Assembly (NCBI RefSeq): GCF_028583425.1
Contig: NC_072799.1
Location: forward strand, 92,986,217 to 93,050,216
Source of the DNA: Eublepharis macularius
Taxonomy: Eukaryota; Chordata; Lepidosauria; Squamata; Eublepharidae
DNA: 64,000 bases
Direction: 5' to 3'
Shown in pieces: positions 34,085 through 44,019 of the stretch; within the stretch, counting starts at the first letter, position 1, and every line of letters starts with the position of its first letter. A program made the translations under genes and the position numbers. The notes beneath the pieces were generated by a model. It did not search any database, was not told where the DNA came from, and worked only from the letters and a program-made list of their open reading frames with translations.

Positions 34085-34542
34085 GATTGCAGGATGGTTG
34101 GGTGAATTACAATTCAAACTGAAGAGTGGCACGCAAAGCTTTGAGGATTGTGCATAGATTCAGACATGGTTCTTCATAACAAATGCTTGTTGCTATAACC
34201 AGCCAAATAAGCACTTAACACAAATGCATTTCCAAAAGACAGAGTAAAGTAGTTTTTTAGAAAGAAAAGCACGGTTGACAGGTCCCAGAAAGATCCGCAC
34301 CTCCAGAGGTTACTGACTGAACTGGTCCTGTGAAAAGAGAAAGTTTACACTTAAGTTTTCAGAAATATACGTAACCTGTTCTCAAAGTTCTTACTTCCTT
34401 CTCTGCATCAGCCAAACCATGGTAGGAATCACTTCTTTCAAACCACAAACAACCTGCAAGTTGCCACAGCAATCAACCAGTAGCCTCAGCAACAAAAACA
34501 ACATAAACAACTGATGTTTTCTCCTAGCACCATTATTTTGAA

Positions 34543-34711
34543 TGATGCTTTAGGCTGAGCAGATGCTTTAGGCTAATGCTTTAGGCTGAATGATGCTTCA
34601 GGCTGAGCAGATGCTTTAGGCTGATGCTTTAGGCTGAATGATGCTTCAGGCTGAGCAGATGCTTTAGGCTGATGCTTTAGGCTGAATGATGCTTCAGGCT
34701 GAGCAGATGCT
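34543..34711. repeat. 48-bp tandem repeat, about 3.4 copies
   Basis: The unit contains GATGCTTCAGGCTGAGCAG and ATGCTTTAGGCTGATGC, with internal subrepeats of TGCTTYAGGCTGA. It abuts a CR1 tail on its right. Confidence 0.9.
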
Positions 34712-34717
34712 TTAGGC

Positions 34718-34798
34718 TGACCCTGCACTGGGCAGGGGGTTGGACTAGATGGTCTGTATGGCCCCTTCCAACTCTATGATTCTATAATTCTGTAAGTT
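34718..34798 (+). mobile_element. CR1 LINE 3' end, sense
   Basis: GGGGGTTGGACTAGATGGTC through CTATGATTCTATAATTCTG, the classic CR1 3' terminus with its octamer-like repeats. Confidence 0.88.
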
Positions 34799-34913
34799 TA
34801 CTACCTGTACTCATGGAAATTCCCATTGGTCAACATGGCTAGAAGCTACTAATGAACCTATCCTCCATGAATCTGTCTAAACTCTCTTTAAGGTCTATAC
34901 TCATGGCATTTGC

Positions 34914-35125
34914 CGTGACCTGGATAGCCCAGGTGAGCCTGTTCTCCTCAGGTCTCTGAAGCTAAGTAGGATTGGCCTTGGTTAGTAACTGGATGGGAGA
35001 CTTCCAATGGAGACCAGGGCTGCAGAGGTGGGCAATGGCAAACCACCTCTGTTAGTCTCTTGCCATGAAAACCCTGCCAGGGGTCACCGTAAGTCAGCTG
35101 TGACTTGAGACCACTCTCCACCACC
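34914..35125 (+). mobile_element. 5S-rRNA-derived SINE
   Basis: The head (about 34936-35005) reads GTCTCTGAAGCTAAGTAGG, then GGTTAGTAACTGGATGGGAG, which is 5S rRNA internal-promoter sequence. The body contains GGCAATGGCAAACCACCTCT and CTTGCCATGAAAACCC. The class is SINE3-like. It is too diverged and embedded to be a 5S gene. Confidence 0.85.
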
Positions 35126-35329
35126 ACCCATGGCATTCACTGGCAGCAAATTCCACAATTAAATGCTGGAGAAAGCATTTCCTCTTGTCCACCCTGAATC
35201 TTTTGCCCATCATCTTCAGTGTGTAGCCATGAACTCTAGTATTATGGGAAAGAGGAAAAGTTCTCTCAATTTACTTTCTCCATTCCATGCATAATGTTAA
35301 TAACCTCTACCAGACAGACAGATCAAAAT

Positions 35330-35538
35330 GGGTCGTCGTGTTAGTCTGTAGCAGCAGAAAAGAGCAAGAGTCCAGTAGCACCTACAAGACTATCAAAATT
35401 TGTGGTAGGTTGTGAGCTTTCGTCACAGCTCACTTCTTCAGAAGGTATCTGAAGAAGTGAGCTGTGACTCACGGAAGCTCACACTCTACCACAAATTTTG
35501 TTAGTCTTATAGGTGCCGCTGGACTTTTGCTGTTTTCG
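35330..35538. mobile_element. Two-armed Penelope-like element terminus, second subfamily
   Basis: Inverted arms of about 95 bp meet near 35445. The motifs are CAGTAGCACCTACAAGACTA at left and its mirror TAGTCTTATAGGTGCCGCTGG at right, with a CTGAAGA core at the centre on both strands (35435-35441 minus, 35449-35455 plus). No target duplication was recognised. Confidence 0.65.
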
Positions 35539-35859
35539 ACCTCTCTACCATAGCAGCCTCCACCTTTTTTTAAAACTGAAAAGCTCCCAGATTCCATAGC
35601 CTTTCATCCTACCCCATCTGGGACTGGAATAAACTGTGTTAGTCTGTAAAACACCCTCAGCCTCCTGTTTTATTCTGCTGCTACGGAATAACAGCGCTAC
35701 ACCACCTGCACGCTGCAGATGAACTCAAGGGTAAGGAAACAAATTGCCCCCTTGTTTGTATTGAGGTTCCTCTCTCACCCACCCCCCCCCCCCCCGCCCA
35801 GCGCTTCAGGATCTGTAACGTTTCCCTCATTCCCTTCAGCTTATGTGCCTAAAAGTGAC

Positions 35860-36300
35860 CCTCAAGGCTCGAACAAGCACACCCCACTGGCTGGGAAAGC
35901 CCCGGCAAGGAGGCGAGGGGAGCGGCTTCCTTGGGGCAGCGAGCCTAGGCAGGCCCTCGTTCCCCGACTCCTGAGGGAAAGGACGCAAGGGCGGCCGGCT
36001 GGACCCGCCAAGCCCGCGGCGAGACTCGAGGGAAAGGCGGCGCGCTCACCCACCGTCCCCACGGGCGGAACCAGCTGAGCGGGGGGAAAGGAACCGGAAC
36101 CGGAACCGGAAGGCGAGAGAAAAGGCACGGACACGGGTCCTCTCTGCGCGCAGAAGTCGCTGGTCCCGCTCCTCCGGCCGGAGAAGCTGGAGCGGCGCAG
36201 GCGCGCTGGAGTCGGGCTGCGGCCGTCGGTGGGGCGGGCTCAGCTGCCGCCTGAAGGAGGCCCGACGGCTCTTCCTGACAGAAAGTGGGCGGCGCCTGGG
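35860..36300 (-). promoter_or_regulatory. GUF1: CpG-rich GUF1 promoter region
   Basis: This is a CpG-dense stretch in an otherwise AT-rich locus. It contains three tandem ACCGGAA units ending in ACCGGAAG (36105-36112, ETS/GABPA-type), a GCGCAGGCGC NRF1-like site (about 36193-36206) and a GC box GGGGCGGGC (about 36232-36240). ETS plus NRF1 is the usual layout for nuclear genes of mitochondrial function. A bidirectional role toward YIPF7 is unlikely at 17 kb. Confidence 0.7.
36050..36130 (-). other. GUF1: Candidate non-coding first exon of GUF1
   Basis: On the minus strand GGTGG|GTGAGCG at 36050/36049 is a strong donor inside the CpG-rich segment. It would splice to an acceptor near 34118 ahead of the ATG. 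The transcription start is unknown, and the right boundary is a guess placed at the ETS cluster. Confidence 0.4.
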
Positions 36301-36421
36301 CGCCTCCCTCGCAGGGGCTGGATCCCTGCTTGAAAACTCCCTTTCGGCAGAGCTTGCTTATATTATTTTGTTATAATTTTAAATGTTTTGATTTTTTTAA
36401 TTTATTGTATCACTATATAAC

Positions 36422-36631
36422 GTTGCAAAATAGTAAAGAGTCCAGTAGCACTTTTAAGACTAACCCACTTTACTGTAGCATAAGCTTTCGAGAACCACAG
36501 CTCTCTTCGTCAGATGCATCGTCATATGGTTCCGAAAGCTTATGCTGCAGTAAAGTGGGTTAGTCTTAAAGGTGCTACTGGGCTCTTTAGTATTTTGCAA
36601 CTACAGACTAACACGGCTAACTCCTCTGGAT
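36422..36631. mobile_element. Two-armed Penelope-like element terminus, TSD CTATATAAC
   Basis: This is the same family as 2741-2963: the left arm GTTGCAAAATAGTAAAGAG is mirrored by CTCTTTAGTATTTTGCAAC at right. A 9-bp duplication CTATATAAC flanks it (36413-36421 and 36632-36640). The left arm keeps a CTGACGA...GAAA core on the minus strand (36486-36513). The right-arm core is shortened. Confidence 0.75.
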
Positions 36632-36640
36632 CTATATAAC

Positions 36641-37670
36641 ATAACTCACCCTGTGCCTGCTCACAGGGAGGGCAGGCAAGAAATCTAATAAATTATATTA
36701 CCTTTTTTTTTTTTACTTTCAAATAATTTTTTTTAAAAAAATTCTGTTTCATCTTAGATACATAATAGGCCAACCCTAGAATTTCAGGGAAAATCAAAAG
36801 TTTTTTTTTTATCGTGTAGCTGAAAACAAAAAAACTACTAGCAGCTATTACTAAAATAGATTAGTTAGGAGATTGGGGATTTAAAAGGTTGAATATAAAT
36901 GTTTCCTAAATAAACAAGTATTATTGCATCTCATAGAAAGTGTTTCAAAAAATTTAATGAAAAAGCATGGTGGGGTGAAATGTTTTGCATTTTATATATT
37001 CTGTTGCACATAACTATCTCTGATTGACACAATTATCAGCACCATCCTAAGCAGGTCTACTGTACACCATCATGCTCAGGTGTTATGCCCAGGAATTGTA
37101 CCGTATTTTATATAATCCCATGTTTTCTGTCTGTATCCCCTCTTTCTATTCTGTTTTTCAAAATAAAAATATATTGAAAAGAAAACTCAGTTTCTTGGAT
37201 TGTACAGAGGGTGTCTACGGAGCGTCAAGCGGCCTAATGTCCTGCCATGAAGTCTGAACTGCACTCCAAACTGGCATGTAGCTGAATAATAACACAACTA
37301 CACTGCAGGATTGTTGTTAGCCATTTGAGCCTCAGCCCTTCTTTCCATTAACAGTGGACAATGTCGCCAAGGAATCCCATTATCTCATTTCACATACAGC
37401 CAACTTGCAATATGAAAATAATACTCCATTACAGTGTAGAGGTGTTATAAACTATTGTCTCTTAACTATAGCTCCCACACGCCACCTAAACACCCATGAA
37501 GCTTGCATTATAGGGAGAACTTTACAGTGCAGACCTAAAAAAAATTACTCCTTTCAGGGAAAAAAGAAAACATGGATCCACATGAATCCTGAGGGACCCT
37601 ATAGTTTTAAAAAGTGAATAACCCACAAATCCAATACTAACAGTGCCATCCTAAGCAAGACCACTTGGAA
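36641..37670. other. Intergenic, no gene seen
   Basis: AT-rich sequence between the GUF1 promoter side and the L1 fragment. Poly-T/A runs occur near 36702 and 36801. Nothing coding was recognised. Confidence 0.55.
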
Positions 37671-39655
37671 TCATTGGTTTTTTGTTTTTGTTTTTTAGTA
37701 ATTTTTATTGAAACTGTATAACACATAAAATTACGATTAGACATCAACATATAACAGTTATAATATAACAAAAATATAGCAATAAAACAGAATGTAGCCT
37801 ACTAAGGTACAAGAAGTCATATCTGATTAACTGATTACTGTTTACAGGGAAAGTTTGTTTAAAATTGAAGCTGTATAATTCCTAGAATTGAAATTATATA
37901 ATGCATATAATTACAGTAAAACAGCACTATATAACATTAACAATATATGCCAAAATATAACAAGAAAAACCAAAACAAAAAACAACGAGAAAGAAAAAAA
38001 ATGCAGCTTACTAACGTACAAGAAGTCACAACTGGTAGATTGATTGCTATTTGCAGAGAAAGGTTGTTTAAGATGTCTAATATAATGATTCAATAAATAA
38101 ATATAAGACAGTAGTATGAAGAAGACTTACATATTTGTATACATATGAAAAAATTTTAAGCCAGGTAAAGAGCTGTTACTTTCAAGATACTCAAAGAATG
38201 GGAACCATTTATCTCAAAAATTTGTACCTCTTGAGCAGTGTTCTGCTTGATAGAGTTTATCGTATAGTTTCTCCGAGATAAAGCGGTCCCAAATTTTGGC
38301 ATACCAATTATTAATTGAAGGAATGGAATGTGATTTCCAAAGAGTAGCTATCGCACTCTTTGCAGCTACTAATAATGTGGCAATCAAATCATCTTAGCAA
38401 GGGAATGGAAGTCTGATATTTGTCCCATTGGTCTAGAAAAAGGATTTCTGGTAATAGCGGGATCTCATACCCCGTTATTTGTTTAATTTCTTTCAGGACC
38501 TCCTTCCAAAAATGTTCTATAGAGGGACATCCCTACCAGCAATGTGCAAAATTTCCTTCCCCCCCACAATTTTCCCAATGGTTCAGTGTGGAAGAAGATG
38601 AGATTTGGGGTAATTTCTTTGGTGTTATGTACCACCTGTTAATTATTTTATAAGTCTGTAATTTGGTAACAATAGATTTTGAAGTGTAGATGTTGGATGA
38701 CCTTATTCGTTTCCATCTTTCGGTGGATTTTTCAATTTGGCAATCTAGGTACCATTGATCTTGGAATTTCCACGTTCTAGTTTTTTGAGTAGATAACAAT
38801 ATATTGTAAATTTTTGATATCAAGCCTTTACTGTGGTTCGAAGCTAAGGCTGAATCCACACACCCGCGGAGCGTCCCAGCGTTGTGCTAAATGTTCACTA
38901 AAAACCTGGAAGTGTAGTGTCTTTCTAGCGCAATTCAGAAATCGTGCTAGAAAGACGCTATACTTCCAGGTGTTTAGCGAACATTTAGCGCAACGCTGGG
39001 ACGCTCCGCGGGTGTGTGGATTCAGCCTAAGTCTATAAGACATTCACATTTTGATTTAGGGGAGTTGAGAATTTTTTTCAGATTAATGTGGTCAGCAAGA
39101 TTTTGTAGTTGAAAATATCTAAACCAATGAATTTTATGATTTATTATATTTTCTAGTTCAGATTTTTCTAATAATCCATTATGAGTTGAGACATCTATTA
39201 ATCTCGTTAGATTTACCCCTTTCCAGAATTCATTAAAGGATTTATCTTGTCCCAGTGTGAACTATCATTGAAATGTAAAGGTGGAGTATCTGGATATCTA
39301 TCTAAATATTTCCTGTTCTGGTCCGAAATTTTCAGTAAGGATGTTAAATAGATGTTGTGCCGAATTGTTGTGGGACGATCCTTTGAACTATTCCAAATCC
39401 TGTTGCTAAATGTGTAGTGTTTAGGAGTGGTTGTAATGTATTAGCCCAGATTGGAGGTTCTGGGTGTTGTAAGAGATGTAGTAGATTGACCAACCTATCT
39501 GCAGTATGATATAAAGATCTGGATAACTGAGGCCTCCATACGTTCTTTTCTGGCGTAGTATGTCAAAAGTTTTTTGTTTTCCCAAAGAAATTTATTTAGT
39601 ATTCATGATTGTTGAACATGTTTTAGTCTATAGGCAGTACCAAAACAATCACACA
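37671..39655 (-). mobile_element. L1-clade LINE 3' fragment, antisense, split by a MITE
   Basis: Minus-strand translation shows the ORF2 C-terminal zinc-knuckle-like region (GNFAHCW, GCPSIEHFWKEVLKEIKQI) typical of L1 elements. The fragment starts at a T-rich tail near 37680 and runs to about 39655. A palindromic MITE (38848-39027) interrupts it, and the LINE sequence resumes directly after the duplicated TAA. It has several stops and is not functional. Confidence 0.75.
38848..39027. mobile_element. Palindromic MITE inside L1, TSD TAA
   Basis: A 180-bp near-perfect palindrome with GGCTGAATCCACACACCCGC termini and flanking TAA (38845-38847 and 39028-39030). The arms pair over most of their length around a short centre. 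GG...CC ends plus TAA fit PIF/Harbinger. It is non-coding. Confidence 0.9.
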
Positions 39656-40253
39656 TCTACTGATTTTGCCAGGGTGCAAAAACATGGGTCCAAGGCACGG
39701 ATCATCATGGATCCTCAGCATTTGTACAAGGGGTCACCCAGAACGCAACAAACAATTGCATATCATGCTCCTAGCCACAGAGTGCACCGCAAATTTCAAA
39801 CATGCACTGCTTCAAGGTACCTCCACGGCACAAAAATGTGGCTACAAGGGACAGATCCTCATGGATCCTGCAGCAGGAAAACCCTCTGGAATTTCACCCT
39901 TACAACAGAGCATGCCATATGGCTAAATTATTTCCACTTTTACCCCACTGCCACATTTTAAACTGAACCTTAGAGGTTGCCCTGCACCTAGCCGGCGAGG
40001 CTTCTCAGGAGTCAGTGACTTGGCCAGCTGGCCTCTGAGGCAAGACCAGCCAGAGCTGAGACGGGCACTGGAGCGGGAGCGGGACCACAGGACTGACATC
40101 TAGGGAACTGGTTGATCCAGCCATGCAGCTCTCTCAAGCCTCAGCCTAAACAGGCTGAGGGGGACCTGGCACAGCTCCGTTTGCAGGCATTTGTTGGAGC
40201 TCAGGAAGTTGTGCTGTGCTCCAGCCAGGATTCTGCCCAGAAGTATCTCACTC
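39656..40253. other. Intergenic, unclassified
   Basis: 39660-39910 carries a twice-repeated phrase (ATGGATCCT with CAAGG..ACGG/AGGGACAGATC) and may be a decayed repeat. No gene was recognised. Confidence 0.4.
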
Positions 40254-40489
40254 AGAGCAGGACCACAAGTGACGCCTGACACAGGTTGGACACTTGTCAG
40301 CTTCCCTCAAGTTTTGATGGGAAATGTAGGCAGCTTGGTGGAATGTTGGACAAGTGACAGTTGAAGAGTCCATTGGACAGCAGTCAGAGAGCCAAGCTGC
40401 AAGACCGGGATGCCTACATTTCCCATCAAAACTTGAGGGAAGCTGGCTAGTGTCCAACCTGTGTCAGGCGTCACTTGTGGTCCCGCTCT
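40254..40489. mobile_element. MITE with inverted arms
   Basis: The left arm contains ACCACAAGTGACGCCTGACA and CAGCTTCCCTCAAGTTTTGA, both mirrored at 40412-40485. The hAT class is suspected from length and ends, but no duplication is clear. Confidence 0.65.
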
Positions 40490-40669
40490 CAGTGTTCTGG
40501 GCTGAGGCTGCAGGGAAGTGGCGCCCAGCCAGCCTCGCACTTTGCCTTTGCGCCACCTCTGCCTGGGCACTTCGCTGCCACCATTCCTGTCGCATGGGAG
40601 ATGATCTGGAGGGGCCATGGGCCCTGGTTCATGCCCTGCCTGGCAGGGGTCCAGTGGAGATCTCTGAGA

Positions 40670-41045
40670 GCTATACGACAAGAGATGAATTACACGAGAA
40701 CGCTCACGTGAAGGGAGTCGCAATGTTAGCCGGGAAACTGAATTTTAAAAGACAGATCGGAAGGCTCTGTCAATTTCCCTTCTCTACAGAGCAGCAAAGA
40801 TCTCTCCTTAGAGGGTTTATTTATTTCCTCTTCACCTCCTAGAAGGGGAGGTTAAACTGACAGAGCCTCCGGGAGGTGAAGAGGAAGTTAACAAACCCTC
40901 TGAGGAATGATCTTTGCTGGCTCTGTAGAGAGGGAAATTGACAGAGCCTTCTGATCTGTCTTTTAAAACTCATCTTCCTGGCTTGTGGTTCCCTTCATGT
41001 GTGCATCTTCCTGTAATTCATCTCTTGCAGTTTAGCTCTGGGGCA
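40670..41045. mobile_element. Large palindromic DNA element, sister of 6178-6575
   Basis: Shares ACACGAG...CACGTGAAGGGAGTC, the CTACAGAGC core and GTTAACAAACCCTCTGAG with the copy at about 6200-6560. The whole element folds back on itself. Its ends are approximate. Confidence 0.7.
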
Positions 41046-41266
41046 GGCAGCAAGGACTTGCTTGCAGGCTCTGGCAGGGTGGTCTCTGGAGCCACTGGCA
41101 CATGGTCAGCAGGTGCCTCTGCAACACCAGGCCTGCCCTGACCCCGCTGGTCCTCAGTCTCTTCCTCTGAGCACTCCAGGTCTGAGTCACTGGCCCAGTC
41201 AGAGGGCTGGTCAGAGAGGGTCACGACAGAGACAGTGCAAAGGTTACTGCATGTGCAACCACCACA

Positions 41267-41731
41267 CAGGGCCGGATCTAGGGTTACCGGCACCCAGGGC
41301 AACCCAAGTCCGGCTCCTCGCATGCGTGCACAGTATGCGCACTCCCAGTGCTGCGTGATGACATCACTTCCATGACGTCATCACGCGGGGAGGAGCGTGC
41401 CGCCCATGTGGCTTGCTGGCTGCCCCGGCATGCCGCGGAATTGGCACAGGCAGCGTGGGTGGATGGGAGGCTGCCCACACCATTTGCCTGTCCCGCAGGA
41501 CAGGGGGCGGCCAGCCACCCGCGCTGCCATTCACCTGCCCTGCAGGACAGGGGGCGCGCAGCAAGCCGGCCACCCCCTGTCCTGCGGGGCAGGCGAATGG
41601 TGCGGGCGGCCTCCCAGCCACCCATGCTGCCGCCTGCATGCTCCTGGCGGCTGGCAGCTGCCCCTGGCGCCCCCTCTTTGGCAGCGCCAGGGGCAGACAA
41701 CCCCCCCTGCCCCCCTGTCGATCCGGCCCTG
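41267..41731. mobile_element. GC-rich hAT-type MITE, TSD CCACCACA
   Basis: The termini CAGGGCCGGATC and GATCCGGCCCTG are inverted. An exact 8-bp duplication CCACCACA flanks them (41259-41266 and 41732-41739). The interior is very GC-rich with repeated CCCGCAGGACAGGGGGCG units, giving several spurious open frames. No transposase is present. Confidence 0.93.
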
Positions 41732-41739
41732 CCACCACA

Positions 41740-42757
41740 CAATAACTGCTAACATAAGTCAGAAACTGCACAAGGGTCTGGCGGACTGTCACAAATTCTG
41801 CATATGCTGCAACAAGTTCAAGCTGGTATGTTTCTCTGATTATCCCCAAAGCAATCTTTTGAGGGTAGGTTAGGCTGAAAGTGAATTCTAGGTCTGACTG
41901 GTTATTTAATCCATTTCCCCCCAATCCACACCTAATGCTCTAATATTTACAATCATTTAGTTTTATCTGGGCTATGTGCTCAGATACAATTTTCCTATCA
42001 TTCCCAGGACCTCACTGAGCCTGTCCGTTGTGGAAAAGGGTGGCATATAACACTTCTTAATAAAGGACTGCCAGATAGTTCAGGGATCAATTTAGGATTA
42101 ATTTATTCATTTATGCCACTCACTGATGTACCTAAGCATCGGGCATGGAGCTGAAGTTTAGAACTACCGTATGATAGATAATGCGTTGCATAATATAGCA
42201 AAATAAAAAGAACTTTCTGAATATTTTAAAATACTGCAGCAAATGCTAGATATAGTCACTGACTGAGCAATGCAGCAGTTTTTATTAAAGTCTGCAAGTA
42301 AGCCTTACAAAGTGCCTGCCCGGGAGAATGGCCAAAGATACCCAAGAAGCAGTACAGTTTACAGCAGCTGCTCTTTTTAAAAGAACAACTGCCTTGAAAC
42401 TTCTGTTGTATGCAGATGTAGAACTCTGAATAAAGCACAATTTCATGAAGCTACATGATCAAATGTCAAAGGGATTGTCAAATAATATGATGAAAATGAC
42501 ATTTGTTAAACCTGGAGTCAGTTGAGGAACATGAACTGCATGTGATCCCAGCCACCTGGTTGAACTTTCAGGAGACTCCATCACTGATGTGTCTGGGGCA
42601 AGCAACAGGCATCCTACCCTGTGGTTACTCAGCCAATAGACACCAGTGGGTTTTTTCCCTCCACGTTTTTGTAAATTGTGCTCCACCAGAAAAGACCTGT
42701 GACATTAAATAGGGCAAATGTTAGGCATTTGCTGGATATTCTGAATGGTCAACATGC
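41740..42757. other. Intergenic, no gene seen
   Basis: A short SINE-like fragment is at about 41855-41905. The rest is unremarkable AT-rich DNA. Confidence 0.5.
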
Positions 42758-42765
42758 AATTTAAT

Positions 42766-43201
42766 CAGGGGTCATTTCGTAGAAAAAGAGCGGCAGGAAC
42801 TCATTAGCATAACTCATTAGCATATGCCACGCCCCTTGCCATCACTGGAAGTGTGTCATTAGCATAACTGACTTGCATATGCCACACACCCCTGACATCT
42901 CCTATCCTGGCTGTTTTGGACCCAATCCTGGTCATTCAGGGCCGAAATTGTGCCCAAAATGGCAAAAAGGGGCTGAAAATGGCCGAAAAGGGACCCAAAA
43001 TGGTCAGAATTGGGCTGCTGCTGAGTGGGAGAGTGATCCACCACCCATTAGAGGCCCAATCCTGGCCATTTTGGGACCAATCCAGGCCAAAATGGGCCCA
43101 AAATGGCCAAAAATCAGGTGGGCAGGGCCACCTGACATGTGATCTCTTTGGAGAACTACCAGAACTGCGTTCCTGCGTGTTCCCCCTCAAAATGAGCCCT
43201 G
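42766..43201. mobile_element. hAT-type MITE, CAGGGGTCATTT family, TSD AATTTAAT
   Basis: The left end CAGGGGTCATTTCGTAG faces the right end AAAATGAGCCCTG. An exact 8-bp duplication AATTTAAT flanks it (42758-42765 and 43202-43209). Internally, TTAGCATAACTCATTAGC is repeated and CCAAAATGG phrases recur. It is non-coding. Confidence 0.93.
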
Positions 43202-43209
43202 AATTTAAT

Positions 43210-44019
43210 GCATTTAAACCAGGCTCTTTAGCAATGCACCACAATAATGCAAATGCGCATTGATTTGGTTTCTGAGGTCTTTAGCCAGGCAGGCGTTTCA
43301 TGTTATACACTGATGGAATATTGGAAGTCTTGTCAATTACTATATGAAGCCAAGAGCTGAAGTAATTCTATACATTATTGACAATCAGCTAAGTCTCTGT
43401 TGCCGTGATGGCCATATAACTGGTGCTTGATGGAGGGAGGCAGGTGTTCCTTCTGACTGAAGGCTGTGGTTTTTGTTTCCACAAGGAACTAGAATAAAAT
43501 GTTCTCCTTCCAGTCGGGTCGAATTGTCATTGAAAGAAGAAACTTTTGACATAGCAAAATTAACCACGAATATAACCAGAAATAGACAGGACACAGGCAC
43601 TATAATGTATCAAATGCAAAAAAATAAACATGCATTCATCCTCATTCTTTTGTGCAGTCCCACATTGGGACTGTGCACGTGCAGGCCAGCTGACCAGTGA
43701 AGTTTCTGTCGCTTCCTTATGGCCTCTTAGGAGTTGCTTCTTCCGGACACATAGCAACCCTTTCCCCTGCCTAAATGGTCATGTGAAATCCAAAAGAAGC
43801 GACCCCCTTTCCTGAGTTCTCTCTGAGCTGCCACAAGAACTTTACTTCCTTAGCTCCATGCATTTTTTCTCTCTGACTTCATGGTTGAACTACAGGGTTT
43901 TCCTCTTTGTTCTGCCAAGTTCAATGACTCTGTATGGAGTTCTGAGAGATTCTAGTTGAGTCAGACCATTTTCCTGCATTACAATAGCACAGAGGGAGTT
44001 CTCCCCCCTGTTTTTACTG
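43210..44019. other. Intergenic upstream of the DIRS-like fossil
   Basis: 43640-43800 (GGGACTGTGCACGTGCAGGCC) may be an extension of the retroelement. Not resolved. Confidence 0.4.

Noticed and set aside
34936-35005. 5S rRNA gene
   Set aside because: Only part of the 5S sequence is present, diverged and fused to a SINE body.
35719-36134. 119- and 90-residue open frames
   Set aside because: They fall in the CpG-rich GUF1 promoter. The high GC content explains the lack of stops.
37671-39655. Functional L1 ORF2
   Set aside because: Only the 3' part is present, with several stops and a MITE insertion.
41284-41924. Open frames of 110 to 186 residues on both strands
   Set aside because: They lie in the GC-rich hAT MITE (41267-41731), overlap each other on both strands and show no protein family.
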